From: Aradus depressus
Lineage: Eukaryota; Arthropoda; Insecta; Hemiptera; Aradidae
DNA: 64,000 bases
Direction of reading: 5' to 3'
Assembly (NCBI GenBank): GCA_963662175.1
Contig: OY759215.1
Location: forward strand, 50,299,213-50,363,212
Part shown: one piece after another, positions 11,446 through 22,325 of the stretch
How the letters are laid out: each line of letters begins with the position of its first letter
How positions within the stretch are numbered: the first letter of the stretch is position 1
Program-made: the position numbers and the translations under genes
The notes under the pieces: model-generated
Seen by the model: only the letters and a program-made list of their open reading frames with translations
Database searches by the model: none
What the model was told of the DNA's origin: nothing

Positions 11446-12388
11446 GGGTTCATCCCTTGTGTAAGTAAGCCTGTCCTTGGTCCCAACTTACTTTCGACTG
11501 TACCTGATCGATCTGAGTGAAACCAACTTTCTCGTGATCGTTTCGTTGAGAGCCTACAAAAAACAAACCAACGAAGATCTTAGCAAGCGAATTATCTACA
11601 GAGTATTAGACTCTTCACTTAATTTTAATGGCTATTAACGAAATATAGGATGGAATATTTGTGTGGTCACCTGATTTATTGCGAAGGCGAATTAAGCAAC
11701 AAGATACCAAGCTGGAACCGGGCAACGCCGAGCAAACCTGCTATTTGAATTATAAAAAATAGTGTGGTACTCACTGTGGTCCTCCTCGGAGTGTGTTGAG
11801 ATGAAAGTCGAAGGCACTGTTGCGGCCGGGTCCGTCAAGCCGGAGGGCGCAGTCCCCACCGCCTGTCTGAATAGCGGCTATACTTCGCAACACTAGCACC
11901 AACAGCCTGCAAGCAGACAACATAATTATCATCTATGTTACCTATAATTACTTCACAACATACTCAGAACGTTGAGCAGACAAGTGATTCAAGTATAAAT
12001 TCAGCGTGGTAGCTTCTAGAGCGCTCGAGAATCCAACTTCAGCCAATATTTTACCGACACTAGGATTAAATATTTTTATGATTAAACAGCACAACGAACC
12101 CTGAAAGCTGAGCCGTGCTTGAAAAAATAATACTGCTCAATGGTGCGCGCCTTCAAGTACCCTTACACATTACATTAGATACACCTAAATCTAGAAATTA
12201 TTTATTTATTTGACTCTTTCGTAAATCGGAGAGCGGAAACTTTCGTAATTCGTGCTGGGCAAGTACATTGCCAGTGATTCTCCGACGATTTTTTAATTGT
12301 TTTAGTCATTTTGTTTTGTTACATTGATGGAAAAAATTGGTTTTACTACAACTTCTTTCCTTTTCACCTTGGAAACTTTATAGTAATA
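11446..12388. other. Unassigned, with a family B end at 12210-12295
   Basis: About 11760-11900 is GC-rich but without an open frame. The B-type end reads TTCGTGCTGGGCAAGTACATT...GATTCTCCGACGATTTTTT. Confidence 0.4.
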
Positions 12389-12791
12389 ATGTTCCCTACA
12401 CGAAGAAAAATATATTCTTGCGGCAAGAATAATATTTTTATGGCAAGATAAAATATTCTTGAGGCAAAGCAAATTTCTTCTTGCGGCAAAAAAGTTTTAT
12501 TCTGTATTTTATGTCGATGATAGGGAATAGTAGACACTACTAGATGATAGGAAATAGTAGAGACCACTAGGTGATAGGGAATAGTTGTAGACACCAGTCG
12601 GTGGTAGGGAATAGTAGTAGACACTAGGTGATAGGGAAAAGTAGACATCACTAGGTGATTCTCTCGATGAGAATTGAGTTTTACTACCAAGCTAAACAAA
12701 GTATGAGGAATGGTTTTTAATTTAATTCTGTGAGAAGATAATGTCAAGTAATATCTTCTTGCCGCCAGATTATAGTTTCCTCCGTGTACAT
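12389..12791. mobile_element. TIR element (TA-flanked) containing a minisatellite
   Basis: The ends are imperfect inverted repeats: left TACACGAAGAAAAATAT...TTCTTGCGGCAAGAA, right (read inverted) TACACGGAGGAAACTAT...ATCTGGCGGCAAGAAG. The arms are about 35 bp with TA at both borders, so a TA target duplication is plausible. The centre holds degenerate GGCAAGA blocks and a minisatellite (12526-12660). No transposase remains. The superfamily is not certain. Confidence 0.6.
12526..12660 (+). repeat. Minisatellite, about 27-33 bp units
   Basis: Five irregular units share GGTGATAGGGAATAGTAGAC and CACTAG, with length changes between units. On the minus strand they encode a repetitive Ser/Thr-Ile-Pro-Tyr-His pattern that is a by-product of the repeat, not a gene. 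Confidence 0.8.
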
Positions 12792-12865
12792 ATCCAAAAG
12801 AAAAAATATTTATAGCTATTAATGACCGATTTGTAGGAAGATTATAAACAAAATATTAATAATGA

Positions 12866-12942
12866 TTGATTATCCGAGTTTTTGGATTAACCGAGGCGGT
12901 CTGGCCAGGATTATCTCGAATAATTGAGGTTCTACTATATAT
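12866..12942 (-). mobile_element. Tigger/pogo-like terminal fragment
   Basis: Read on the minus strand it runs ATAGTAGAACCTCAATTATT, then CGAGATAATCC, GGCCAGACCGCC and CGGTTAATCC. This series of half-palindromic ATTATCCGAG words is characteristic of Tigger/pogo transposon ends. Only one end was found in the window. Confidence 0.6.
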
Positions 12943-13960
12943 ATGTTATTTTTTTTGCCTGGCAATGAGCACTTCAACCTCTTCAGCCGTCATGAGTGCC
13001 TTGAGCCGTTAGATACTCGCTCCCTATTTCTATAAAAATTACTAACTTTTATGAAATTGAGGAACAATTAAAACAGAGGAAAAATAATCATTATTTGTCT
13101 CAAAACTAGTTAACAAATAAGGAAGAATATGGTTCAAGTTCTGTTTTTGTTGTTTTTTCTTCTTTTTTTTATCTCAATTCCGAAGGTAACGTAAAGGTTA
13201 TGGACTAATTTTCGACAAGATTGGCAACCTGTTATCACTAAAGTCGTTAACATTTCACTTTCAACCACAAAATTAAGTTGCATTTTATGTGGCTATTTGT
13301 AAACCTTCTTTTTATAATCTAGGTTGTAGTAAAATGTGCGATAAAAAAAAATTTAGTTCTTAAGAAATATCACATTTTAATGTAAAGAGAATGCTGTTTG
13401 GCCATCGGACGAGCTGCAACTTTTTTTGGTTCTTCTTCACTTAACGGAACACAGTGGAAGAAAATTTTAAGCAGATCCCCAGTAACTTCCCCTCTCCACT
13501 TTGACAGACTTGGTTGAAAATCATTAGGTGGTCGTCCTTATGGGGTTTTGGGTACACATATAAAATTTGTGGCGAAATATTCATTCTAACTTGAGTTATT
13601 GTGTTGACAAACAAACGTGAAATGTTAAGGTTTTTTCTACCTCTATTAGATGTAAGATATACTGAGACAAGAAAAAGGGACAGGAAATGATTGTCAATCC
13701 AAGCTGAAGTTTGTTTATGTTTTGTAAATAACTCCTTACTTTATACTGAATTTATGTTTTATTTCTTTAGATGTTTTTTATATTTTTTTAAAGTGCAAAT
13801 AATCTTATCGTACTCCTTCCTATATTTACGACAACAATATAATAATTGATTTATTTATAAATTACGTTTTTTCCTCCAGTATACATACTATCAAAACAAA
13901 TTCCAGTCTCTTCATATTCTTTTATTGTATAAATAAGTCAATTATTTTACTTTATTGTTT
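12943..13960. other. AT-rich DNA with a family B fragment at 13480-13640 (-)
   Basis: The B fragment is recognisable by AAAATCATTAGGTGG, GGGGTTTTGGGTACACATAT and the end of the cycle. Nothing else is recognised. Confidence 0.45.
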
Positions 13961-14302
13961 TGGGGGCGCCGATAACTGAGTGGTATGCGTGCTTGCTTAC
14001 TGAGCAATAATTGATTGGGGGTTCGAAACCCGACCGAGGCCCTTAGGTTTTTTATCTGGGAGGTGGAAAAACCTTTAGCACGTCATCCTTCGGATGTGAC
14101 GTTAACCGATGGTCCCGAGAGTATTCGATGTCAGGTCGTTAAAGATCCCTACACTAGGTGAATAAAAATTTAGGGTAGGCAAAATTTAGAACTTAAGTAG
14201 AGTCGGGTTCATGTCCACCAGAGAGACGAAAGAGCGTTCTGGTAGTAGACAGTAGACGATGTGACCTCGTTGTAAAAGCCCGGGCATGAGTCACAATTAC
14301 TA
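13961..14302 (+). mobile_element. SINE family A, near full length
   Basis: It begins GGGGGCGCCGATAACTGAGT (mutated A box), has B box GGGTTCGAAACC, and ends GGCATGAGTCACAATTACTA. A small internal duplication, GTAGTAGACAGTAGACGATG, lies near its 3' end. Confidence 0.85.
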
Positions 14303-15035
14303 ACTACTGTATTGTTAGAAATTCAAAAAACCTATATGTACCAGGGGTGAGATGGAATACATATTTTTAATATTTATTTACTTTTAGCCTCATCTAACCT
14401 ATTCCAAAAATTAACAAATTTCTGGAGGGAGCGCACTTTTAAAAGAAAAGCCTCAAGACCTTAAAACTGTAGATTTCGCCACTGCGTGGAACCTGGGGAA
14501 GGTAGAAACGTGGCTACGTGATCCGTGTCAACTTCTGTCCTACTGGTAGAAAGCACCAAAGAACATAAACGAAAAAATAAAAAACAAAAAGAAAATTGAA
14601 AAATAATAGCAATCTGAATCACTTCTATTAAGGACCATCCGAAAAGAAGGGATTTTTGGACCATGAAAATTGGTACATAGAACAGAAATATCAAATTGAG
14701 ATTGAAAACGGAGGGGATAAGAGATGGATGTCGGATAATTAAGTTGACTTTCCAATTTTTTTTTTTTTTTTGGAAGAAGCTATCTGAATGTGATGGGATG
14801 CTGACAGATAAGTAGTTCTCCTGGAGATGTTCAAGTCATTTCATTTAGTTTTGACTAGCAAGCTGTGGCAACAGGCGTTGTCAGGCAGATACTGATCGCT
14901 TCATAAGAGGTTCATTTTAATTTGAATGTTAGAAAGACATTGAAAGTTAATCAGAAGAGCGAGCGCAGTTCCCCTCCGCACCTACCACCTTATAAACAGA
15001 TATTAAAAAAATAAAATTAAGAAAAACGTATAAAA
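14303..15035. other. Unassigned
   Basis: Overlapping frames at 14461-14755 on the minus strand are hydrophobic and low in complexity, with no domain or splice signal, so they are not called. Confidence 0.4.
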
Positions 15036-15190
15036 TATTTTCTATTTCACAAAATATAAAAAAATATTGGGGAGTACTTGCGGTATTGCTACCATATATA
15101 TTGTGAAATAGACAATTTTTTTTTTTTTAATACTACGTTTTTCTTTATTTTTTATTAATTCTTTCACAATATCTATGCAAAAAATGTTAA
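15036..15190. repeat. Family Q fragment (Penelope-like arm relic)
   Basis: It shares GGGGAGTACTTGCGGTATTG, TGAAATAGACAAT, TACGTTTTTCTTTATTTTTT and CACAATATCTATGCAAAAAA with 43525-43765 and 19040-19290. Confidence 0.55.
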
Positions 15191-16132
15191 GAATCAGAGA
15201 GATATTTTATAAACAGAAAATCTTGTCATTATCTGCGTTGTTTATATTTGAACAATTCATTAGAAAAAAATATAAATATTTTCCCTCTTAACATACTACT
15301 CGTCGATACCAAGAAGAATGAAGAATTTCGAATAATTGAACATTATTCTCTCTTTTTGAAAGAAGTATAACTCATAAAAAAATTAACTTCTTTGACGCCT
15401 TTCCCCATTTCAACAAAGTAACGGTTTTGGAGGGAAAGCGAAAAAATAATTGATTAATTCATTCTGGGGAAGTTCATTGCCTGTGATTCATTTTTGGAAT
15501 AGACCCGAAAACTAGAGCTAAATAAGAGGATTTATTCGACTCGGTTTATTCTCGAATTGGCCCACGACATTCACATTTGGTATTTTTCGTGTCAAATCTA
15601 TCAGTAATGCATTACTGACAATTGGTTGCGTGGGTAGTACATTTGTACGTAATGTTTCCTCTTTGAGTAGAGTTGAGTTAATTCTGAAAGAGTACTGAGT
15701 GAAAGTCTTCTTTGGGTTTACATAACTCATGCTTCATCCTTCTATTCCCAAGGGCGCCAGTGTCTTCCGCACCACAAGCACTTCAATGAATCAGGTCAAA
15801 TCTGTAAGTTGACTTCTTTCTCAAAACTCTGTCATTACGTAGACACCCAACTCATTATGGCACCTTCCGTTATGGCTTACATACAGTAGTCAGGTTAACG
15901 CCTTCGTTGGACCAATGAGAGCCTCTTCTCGGTAGATAGTACTCACATAATGATAATATCATTGTTATACAACAAACTGAAAAGACAAGACATTACAAGT
16001 AGACTTAAATCGAGACGGGTGATGTATCGATAGTTGTGTTCTACTGATTTATTTTGAAATCGATATTTTTCTTACGTTAATTCCCCAGCTATAGGAAGTA
16101 TACGGCAAGTTATATAATTGGTCAGAAATACG
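15191..16132. other. Unassigned, family B pieces at 15421-15500 and 16095-16132
   Basis: Both B pieces are in plus orientation: the first has TTCTGGGGAAGTTCATTGCC, the second TAATTGGTCAGAAATACGAT. The mariner begins directly in the second. Confidence 0.45.
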
Positions 16133-16472
16133 ATGTTGAGTTTTCATCTAAATGAGCTCCCAAGTCAGGGGCAAACCATCAGTGCAGAGGTTTACTGCAC
16201 GATATTAGACCGCTGTCAGTCTAAACTTAAAATATTCGATCCAGAACAAGTGAATAGAAGAGGATCCTTGTTCCTTCAGGACAATGCTTAGCCAAATACG
16301 GCAAGGTTGACTAGGGATAAACTGATAGAGATTGGACGGGAAACTTTACCCCACCCGCCATATTCCCCAGACCTATCCCCCACTATCACCTTTTCAGAAC
16401 TCTGGACAATAGCCTCAGGCAGAATTGTTTTGATAACCGGCAAAGCTTAGAATCGGAGTTAAATACGTTTTT
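16133..16472 (+). pseudogene. Mariner transposase, 5' part of a split relic
   Basis: Conceptual translation gives EVYCTILDRCQSKL, then NRRGSLFLQDNA, LPHPPYSPDLSP and LESELNTF, in the order found in the catalytic half of mariner transposases (second Asp in LQDNA, then the PHPPYSPDL segment before the third catalytic Asp). A stop follows LQDNA and a frameshift follows DLSP, where the usual DYHLF is lost, so the gene is dead. The N-terminal DNA-binding half is absent. The reading frame is cut at AAATACGTTTTT by a jockey fragment and resumes at 17274. Confidence 0.85.
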
Positions 16473-17273
16473 ACCTGATAACCCTTCAGTCCTGGTACAA
16501 AAAGTGGAGAGTGAAGGTGAACGACACAAAATCAGTTCTCATCGTCTTCACCCTTCGTCGAAAATATACCTGCCCTCCAGTGTACCTTAACAAAAATCCC
16601 ATCCCTTTAAAAAACAAAGTCCGCTAACTAGGCCTCATACTCGACAAACGACTAACTTGGAATCCTCACACGAGACTAAAAAGACAAGAAATGAACAGAC
16701 GTTATAAACTTCTACTACGACTGCTAGACAAAAGATCCAAACTAACTTTGACAACAAAACGACTTATATACAACTCAATACTCAAACCTATGTGGACTTA
16801 CGGACTTGAACTCTGGGGTTCTGCCAAGGCTTCCAATCTCCAGAGCATCCAATCCCTTCAATCCAAAATCCTTCGTACAAAAGCCAATGCTCCTTACAAC
16901 GTCTCCAACAAAACCCTTCACACTGACCTTAATGTACCTTTCATTACTGAAGTCGCTAAATCCAAATATAAAAAATTATTTTCCCTTCTTGGTTCCCACA
17001 ATAATCCTCTGGTCCGTGCCCTCCATTCTGCCGTACTTCCCCAACGACGGCTTAAGCGTCAATGGCCTAGAGATCTTCTGATCAGAAGCAGTGACAGTGA
17101 CAGTGATTAGTTACAAATGAGAGAAAATCAGTGACTAGGGAGTGTCACCACTGGGTGATTTCTCCCCTCATGACATTTTGACATTGCCATTATCTCTGTA
17201 TTAGCATATTTGCTTGTTGTATATATTTTTATACAGTTGTAAATATCTCTCTGTAAATTTAAAAAAAAAAAAA
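16473..17273 (+). mobile_element. Jockey-like retrotransposon, 5'-truncated insertion
   Basis: This 801-bp insertion lies between two copies of AAATACGTTTTT (16461-16472 and 17274-17285), a 12-bp target duplication. It starts in the last part of the reverse transcriptase gene and ends in a 3' UTR plus A-run. The insertion lies inside the mariner transposase gene, so it is the younger of the two. Related fragments sit at 49195-49350 (minus) and 60464-60890. Confidence 0.92.
16479..17110 (+). pseudogene. Jockey-clade reverse transcriptase C-terminal region
   Basis: The frame reads SWYKKWRVKVNDTKS, FTLRRKYTCPP, GLILDKRLTWNPH, then the longest uninterrupted part (16691-17110) with RLIYNSILKPMWTYGLELWG, NLQSIQSLQSKILR, TLHTDLNVPFI and QRRLKRQWPRDL. 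These blocks follow the usual order at the C-terminus of jockey-type polymerases. One in-frame stop (before LGLILD) and the 5' truncation, which removes the endonuclease and the polymerase active site, make it non-functional. The acidic tail Ser-Asp-Ser-Asp precedes the stop. Confidence 0.9.
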
Positions 17274-17400
17274 AAATACGTTTTTTGGCAGCAAAAATCT
17301 ATCGTTTAAAAAAAAATGTATTTGGGACCTTCCGTCATGTTGGAATAACGATGTTGATTGTAATGGTGATTATTTTGATGAATAAAATGATTTTATATAT
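17274..17400 (+). pseudogene. Mariner transposase, 3' part of the split relic
   Basis: After the second target-duplication copy the mariner frame resumes as NTFFGSKNLSF and, after a small indel at an A-run, ends in IWDLPSCWNNDVDCNGDYFDE and a stop, the standard mariner C-terminus. Joining 16472 to 17286 restores the order of conserved blocks. Confidence 0.85.
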
Positions 17401-18156
17401 ATTACTTTCTTTCATTTGTAATTACCTAAAAAAACGACAGAACTTTTGAAAGGACCTGATACATTCAATACAACGGCAGTTGTTAATGTTTTTGAATTTA
17501 ATCCTTCCTGTGATTCTTCCTTTCCTCCGGCCGATTTAGCGGAAAATTGATAAGTGTAGTCCTTATGGTGTTTTGAAAAACCATAGAAAATGTCTACTCA
17601 TTAAAAGTCATAAAAATAAATGATAATTGCGATAGTCATGAAATAATGATTGGACATTCAACTTAGAAGTTGTTACTAGTTATTTGCTTATAGCATGTAT
17701 TTCTAATTCTATTCTTAGTTTGTAGTTAATTCTTTTCTAGTTTATTCTTATTTTATTGTGGGTTAAATATGTTTTTTTCTCATCTATTTCACTTCATAAT
17801 TATTTTTTGTAACGCCTTAACTACTTCTTTAAGTTAATTAACTTGGGAAGATTCCAATCGGAAGTGTAGGGTAAGTTAAGTAATCGATTAGAGATTCCAT
17901 GTTTTCTAATTTCAAAAAGAAAAAAAAGTCAATCTGTATGTGTGTCTTAGCATCTGTGACGTGTGTGTGTGTGTGTGTGTCTGTCTGTCTGGGAACACGA
18001 TCCAGAAACTCCTACGTAAGGGTGTTGGGGGAGACCGAAAACTTAATATATTATTTCGTGCTGAGGAAGCACATTGTCGATGATTCACGAACAATTTATT
18101 TGTTATTATTTTTTTTTTTGTTATTCTAATGGGTATTTATTTGTTTTAATGCATCT
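17401..18156. other. Unassigned with family B pieces
   Basis: B fragments lie at 17520-17600 (minus) and 17840-18112 (plus, interrupted). A (TG)n run occupies 17960-17983. No gene seen. Confidence 0.45.
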
Positions 18157-18760
18157 CTAGCTGCAGTACCCGTATAATTTTCGTGGCGGTTCATGGCAGG
18201 ACAAAGTGGAGATGAGATCGGTCGGAATAAAATCAGCGAAGGATTTCCTTGTAAACGGTGTTGGTAGTGGACCTTCGGGTGAATGGAGAAATAGGTTGGT
18301 GTGGCTGCTGACACGGGAGCAGGTGACGTACAGTTGTCCGGGTGAGAAACATTCATTTTGTAAGTCTATACCGGTTACTTTTAGGGTTTGTCCCTGGGCC
18401 TTATTGATAGTGATAGCGAAGCAAATTTTGATTGGTAACTGCAACCGTTTGAATCGGAATGGGCAATCGGACGGTATCATTGGTATGCGAGGTATAAATA
18501 TAGTATCTCCTGCAGCGCAAGAGGTGATGATGGCTTCGATCACGTTTGGCTTTAATGATACCACTCGCAGCCGCGTGCCGTTGCATAAAGCCGCAGGATT
18601 CAAGTTCCACCAGACTTTTAGTGTTAACTCGTGCCTCGGCATCCCAACTGGATTCAAGGAGTTTAAGAACTCCACAGAGTAATGCCTCGTCCACGTTGAT
18701 CACAGAATCCACCGAGTTGTACATGCGTTCCTCACTGATAGTATACTATAGCATACTTTT
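18157..18760 (-). pseudogene. Helitron Pif1-like helicase C-terminal fragment
   Basis: The 172-codon frame 18157-18675 contains FLNSLNPVGMP, ALCNGTRLRVVSL, IFIPRIPMIPSD, FRFKRLQLPIKICFAITINK, AQGQTL and GQLYVTCSRVSS: the distal helicase motifs of Helitron Rep-helicases. The preceding piece EERMYNSVDSVINVDEAL lies in another frame up to about 18760, so a frameshift separates them. The usual APxMLLRN segment after LKV is deleted. The Rep (HUH) domain and Walker motifs are not present. I could not identify the CTRR end or its hairpin. The protein would unwind DNA during rolling-circle transposition; this copy cannot. Confidence 0.9.
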
Positions 18761-19039
18761 ACGTTTTGGCATTTTGTAACCATCTCACAAAAATTGCTCA
18801 GTACTACATCTTTCAAAACAAAATCAAAACCTCAATTGAAGACCGAACGTAAATATTGAATTTATCAAAAGCACAATAAATGTACAAAATTACAAATTTC
18901 TGATTATAAAGCGTGATGATATGTAACCTAAAGCCTTCCTTGAAAAATATTCTAAATGTAGGTGAAAACCGCATCGAAATCTGTTCACGGGTTCCGAAGT
19001 TAATCGCAATTACACAAAGATAGTCCAGTTATCTTCACA
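18761..19039. other. AT-rich, nothing recognised
   Basis: Possibly the decayed upstream part of the Helitron, but no conserved block could be read. Confidence 0.35.
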
Positions 19040-19290
19040 CAGAAATCGTATTTTATAAAATGATACTTAACATTTTTGCAGAGATATTGTGAAATACGTA
19101 ATAAAAAGTAAAGAATATTAAATAATAATAAAACAATATTTTAAAAAAAGTCGATTGCACAAAATATATATAATATAGAAGTACTTTCGCTATTACTACC
19201 ATCTTCAGCCACGACTTAACCAAGCCAGTATTTGTTAAGTCGTGGCTGAAGATAGTGGTAATACAGAAAGTACTCCCATACTCACCTATT
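19040..19290. repeat. Family Q relic with 20-bp perfect inverted repeat
   Basis: ATCTTCAGCCACGACTTAAC (19201-19220) and its exact reverse complement (19234-19253) flank a 13-bp loop. The right arm holds a decayed hammerhead-like core (CTGAAGA at 19246, GAAA at 19266). Outer words match 43525-43765. Confidence 0.7.
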
Positions 19291-20101
19291 TTATATAAGT
19301 AGAGATTTATATATCTTCATTTCTTTTGTTTCTTATTATATTTCTTTACAAAGGTTTTCTTTTCAATTATCAATTGTTTCTCGATTTATTGTAAATGTAT
19401 ACTTAATGAACGATGTCCAAGAGTAGTACAAATTTCTCTCTCTAGCTCCTTCTAAAAGGGGACTAGTTATATTCTAGGTAGGCATTCATGTAACAGACTA
19501 GGCTCTAGCAGCTCAAACGAGACTTGGTATGCCAGGCGACATATCGACCTACTCCTTTCAGTTGCAACTGATGTAACGTTTCCGACGTAACCCTGTTATC
19601 GGAGCTACATAGTCCGTAGGTTTGTTTATGTTCGGTATCAATTAGTTGTAGTTGAACGCATAATATGGTCATTAAACCGGCACCTATCCGGGCAACGAGT
19701 TCTTGTCCTCGTTCAGCTTATCTGAAATCCATCAAAAGGACCAACATTCTTCTCATATTTTAATGTCATCAGTTTTTTCCTTCAGTTTTGGAGAAGAGGA
19801 GAAAGCACTGCCCAGGTTTCAGTTGTAATTACAATCAGCTTGTATTTCGGTTGTAGTGGTCCAATGTGAAGTCTGTGAGAATATTTTGATGCTAGAAATT
19901 TAAAAAGGAACATTTTTTGTAAGAACCAACTTTTCGATAGGATTAACCGTTTTCGCGTATATAAGGCAAACGTTTTAAAAAATGTGTTTCAAAACGACAT
20001 TTTAACCCAAATTTTTCATCCAGTACTGATGTAAAAGGGGATAAGTCCAATGTAAATTTATGATTTTCAAGAAAACTATTAACTGTCAATATGCCTAGAG
20101 T
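19291..20101. other. Unassigned, family D at 19895-20000
   Basis: The D fragment has AACTTTTCGATAGGATT and CGTTTTCGCGTATATAAGG. Nothing else is recognised. Confidence 0.45.
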
Positions 20102-20434
20102 TTGGAGGGCGCCGGTAGCTCAGTGGTATGCGTTCTTGCCTTCTGAGCTCAAGATAGTCGGTTCGAAACCCGACCCAGGCCCTTAGTTTATTTTATCTGG
20201 GAGGTCAAACAAACGTAAGCACGCCGTCCTTCGGATGGGACGTTAAGCGATGGTCCCGAGCCTGTACAATGTCAGGTACTCCTTAAAGACTCCTACCCTA
20301 GTTGAATAAAAATTTAAAGTAGGCAAAATTTAGGACTCCCATAGCAGAGTCGGGCCCATGTCCGCTCTAGTAGTAGGCGATATAATCTCGTAGTTAAAGC
20401 CCGGGCATGAGTCATAAAACCTAACTTAGCCTAT
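20102..20434 (+). mobile_element. SINE family A, near full length, 8-bp TSD
   Basis: Intact A box (GGTAGCTCAGTGG) and B box (GGTTCGAAACCC). An 8-bp direct repeat CCTAGAGT flanks it (20094-20101 and 20435-20442), short but exactly placed. About 20 bp around CCAGAGTGACGAAAG are deleted. Confidence 0.88.
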
Positions 20435-20454
20435 CCTAGAGTGTGCACAATGAA

Positions 20455-20889
20455 TACTAAATGTTTTCTCTTTTTTTTTTTTTTTTAAATTAGCAAAAAT
20501 ACATATTAATAATGAAATATATATATACATATATATTCATTTTTTGACAAATTTAATGTATTATATATTTTATTTTGTCAATGGGGGACAGAAGTAGCCT
20601 GTCGCTCTAACCACTGAACCACTCAAGCTACCCTACCATCCCATCTTAGTGTCTTCCTTAGCCCACTTTCACTCAATCCTGTGCAATCCTCAGAAGGATA
20701 ATAACGATTCCACTTTAATTATATTTCCTAAGAGCACTTTTAAATACCTTGTAGATATATTTATTAATTTACGTCATTATTGCAATACAGTAATATCGAT
20801 AAAATGCTGTCTATCTGATGAAATATATCATTATTGATACTTTTTGTGATACATTAATGTTCGTCATTTACTTTCTTATTTTCGTTCAG
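20455..20889. other. AT-rich; tRNA-like half at 20588-20640 (-)
   Basis: The minus strand reads GGGTAGCTTGAGTGG, TTCAGTGGTTAGAGCG and ACAGGCTACTTCTG, like the 5' half of a tRNA or of another SINE head. No T-arm follows, so this is a fragment rather than a tRNA gene. Confidence 0.4.
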
Positions 20890-20903
20890 AAAATTGAAGC
20901 TGA

Positions 20904-21268
20904 TCAAAGGACAATACCACTACAGAGTACTGAAGACAATAACAACAAAGCCATGGTTCCACCCACACAGTAAGACACTGACGACTAAACAAATCATATA
21001 CTTGACACGACTGAGGACCGGACATGCCAAAACAAACAAATACTTACATCTAATCAAAATAAAACCATCCCCCAACTGTGAACACTGCAATGAGACTGAG
21101 GACGTAATCCACATTTTCACTAACTGCATAAAATACGACAACCAGAGACAACATGAGACACTACTATCCAACGAAAACACATTTCTTCAAACAATAGCTA
21201 ACATTAATAACATAGAAAACATTAACAAACTCATTAAATTTATTACCAAATCAAAAATAGAATTATAG
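20904..21268 (+). pseudogene. RNase H-end C-terminal fragment of I-like polyprotein
   Basis: The frame, which runs in from the flanking TSD (20894), contains YLTRLRTGHAKTNKYLHLI, then SPNCEHC, DVIHIFTNC and YDNQRQHE. The R-L-R-T-G-H block plus the C-x2-C...H-x4-C knuckle is the usual end of RNase H-bearing non-LTR polyproteins. The open frame is intact to its natural stop at 21268, so this copy is truncated but not otherwise decayed, in line with a recent insertion. Polymerase and endonuclease domains are absent. Confidence 0.85.
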
Positions 21269-21351
21269 GATCAATAGACTACTACATACTCGCTCCGGCT
21301 TTATAGGACTACAATTAGTCTTACGGCATAATAAAAAAAAAAAAAAAAAAA
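20904..21351 (+). mobile_element. I-like non-LTR retrotransposon, 5'-truncated
   Basis: The insertion is bounded by AAAATTGAAGCTGA (20890-20903 and 21352-21365), a 14-bp target duplication. It has the end of an ORF, a short UTR and a run of about 20 A. It sits inside a family B repeat whose sequence continues as GTTTTCAACGGAATG after the second TSD. Confidence 0.92.
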
Positions 21352-21728
21352 AAAATTGAAGCTGAGTTTTCAACGGAATGTTTTCCTACCTGCTGATTCC
21401 GTAAAAAAAAAAAAAAAATCAGTCTGTGTGTGCTTGTGAACACGACTCCCGGTAGAATGAATGTACCGATACGACAATTTACCTATATGTGTACCCAGAA
21501 CTCTATACGGATGAAACCTATAAATTGTGAGCCAAATCGGCCGAAGGGAAAAGGGGGAGGCTTAACACAAAAACTTTAATAATTGTCGTAGGATTCAGAA
21601 GCCTCTATGTAAGTCAAATACTGAGTTTTAACCCGAATGATCGACTGGCTTCGGAGGGAGAGCGGTAACTTTATTGAATAATTCGTGATGGGGAAGTTCA
21701 TAACCGGTGATTCACCGACGATTTTTTA
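21352..21728 (+). repeat. Family B repeat, target of the I-like insertion
   Basis: Near-complete series: GAGTTTTCAACGGAATG, CGGTAGAATGAATGTACCGA, TGTGTACCCAGAAC, CAAATCGGCCGAAGGG, CATAACCGGTGATTCACCGACGATTTTTTA. Confidence 0.8.
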
Positions 21729-21968
21729 CCAACCACGTTTTTAATGATCACTCTCCCTCCTCCCTCTTCCCACTCTCAAATTCATTTCATACTGGAATTA
21801 TTGGGTATTAGAAAGTCACTCTCAGAATTACGTTGAACAATGGAACAGAGAAAACTGTTGACGCCAAAACATTATTTTCTTAGACAGTAATGCCAGTTAG
21901 AAATGAATTTGAGAAGAGAGAGGTGGGGGTAGGGTGATATGTAAAAACGTGTTTGGTATAAGAAAGTC
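21729..21968. mobile_element. MITE family C, full copy
   Basis: Inverted arms of about 70 bp: CCAACCACGTTTTTAATGAT at the left and TGTAAAAACGTGTTTGGTAT at the right, each followed inward by a pyrimidine- or purine-rich block (CTCTCCCTCC / GAGAGAGGTGG) and TTCATTTCATACTGG / CCAGTTAGAAATGAA. Confidence 0.8.
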
Positions 21969-22129
21969 CTCGTTATGAATCCCACACTCCTAGTGTTTGG
22001 TGAACCTACATTTCATGTTCAAACTGCCTGCCCTCTTTGATATATAGGACATATACATATTATGAAGAATGAATGTAGTGACACGGAATTTCATACGTAA
22101 ATGCGAAACCTTATTAGGACAACACCTAT

Positions 22130-22325
22130 TATTTTCTGCGACATCAGTGGAAGGGGTGAGGGATTTTTGTGTTAAGCCTTCTTTAACTCCCCGTTCCCAT
22201 TGGCCGATTTGGCTAAAAATCAATAGGTGTTGTCTTTATTGTGTTCTTGATACATATATAAAATTCCCTGTCGATACATTCATTCTATCGGGAGCTATCG
22301 TCCACAGACACACATACACACACAC
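22130..22325 (-). repeat. Family B repeat fragment
   Basis: GGCTAAAAATCAATAGGTGT, TTGATACATATATAAAATTC and CGATACATTCATTCTATCGG appear in the inverted order of the plus copies. A short CA repeat follows. Confidence 0.7.

Noticed and set aside
12364..12747. 127-aa protein on the minus strand
   Set aside because: The regular pattern is a translated minisatellite inside a MITE.
18206..18682. 158-aa frame on the plus strand
   Set aside because: It is the antisense shadow of the Helitron helicase fragment.
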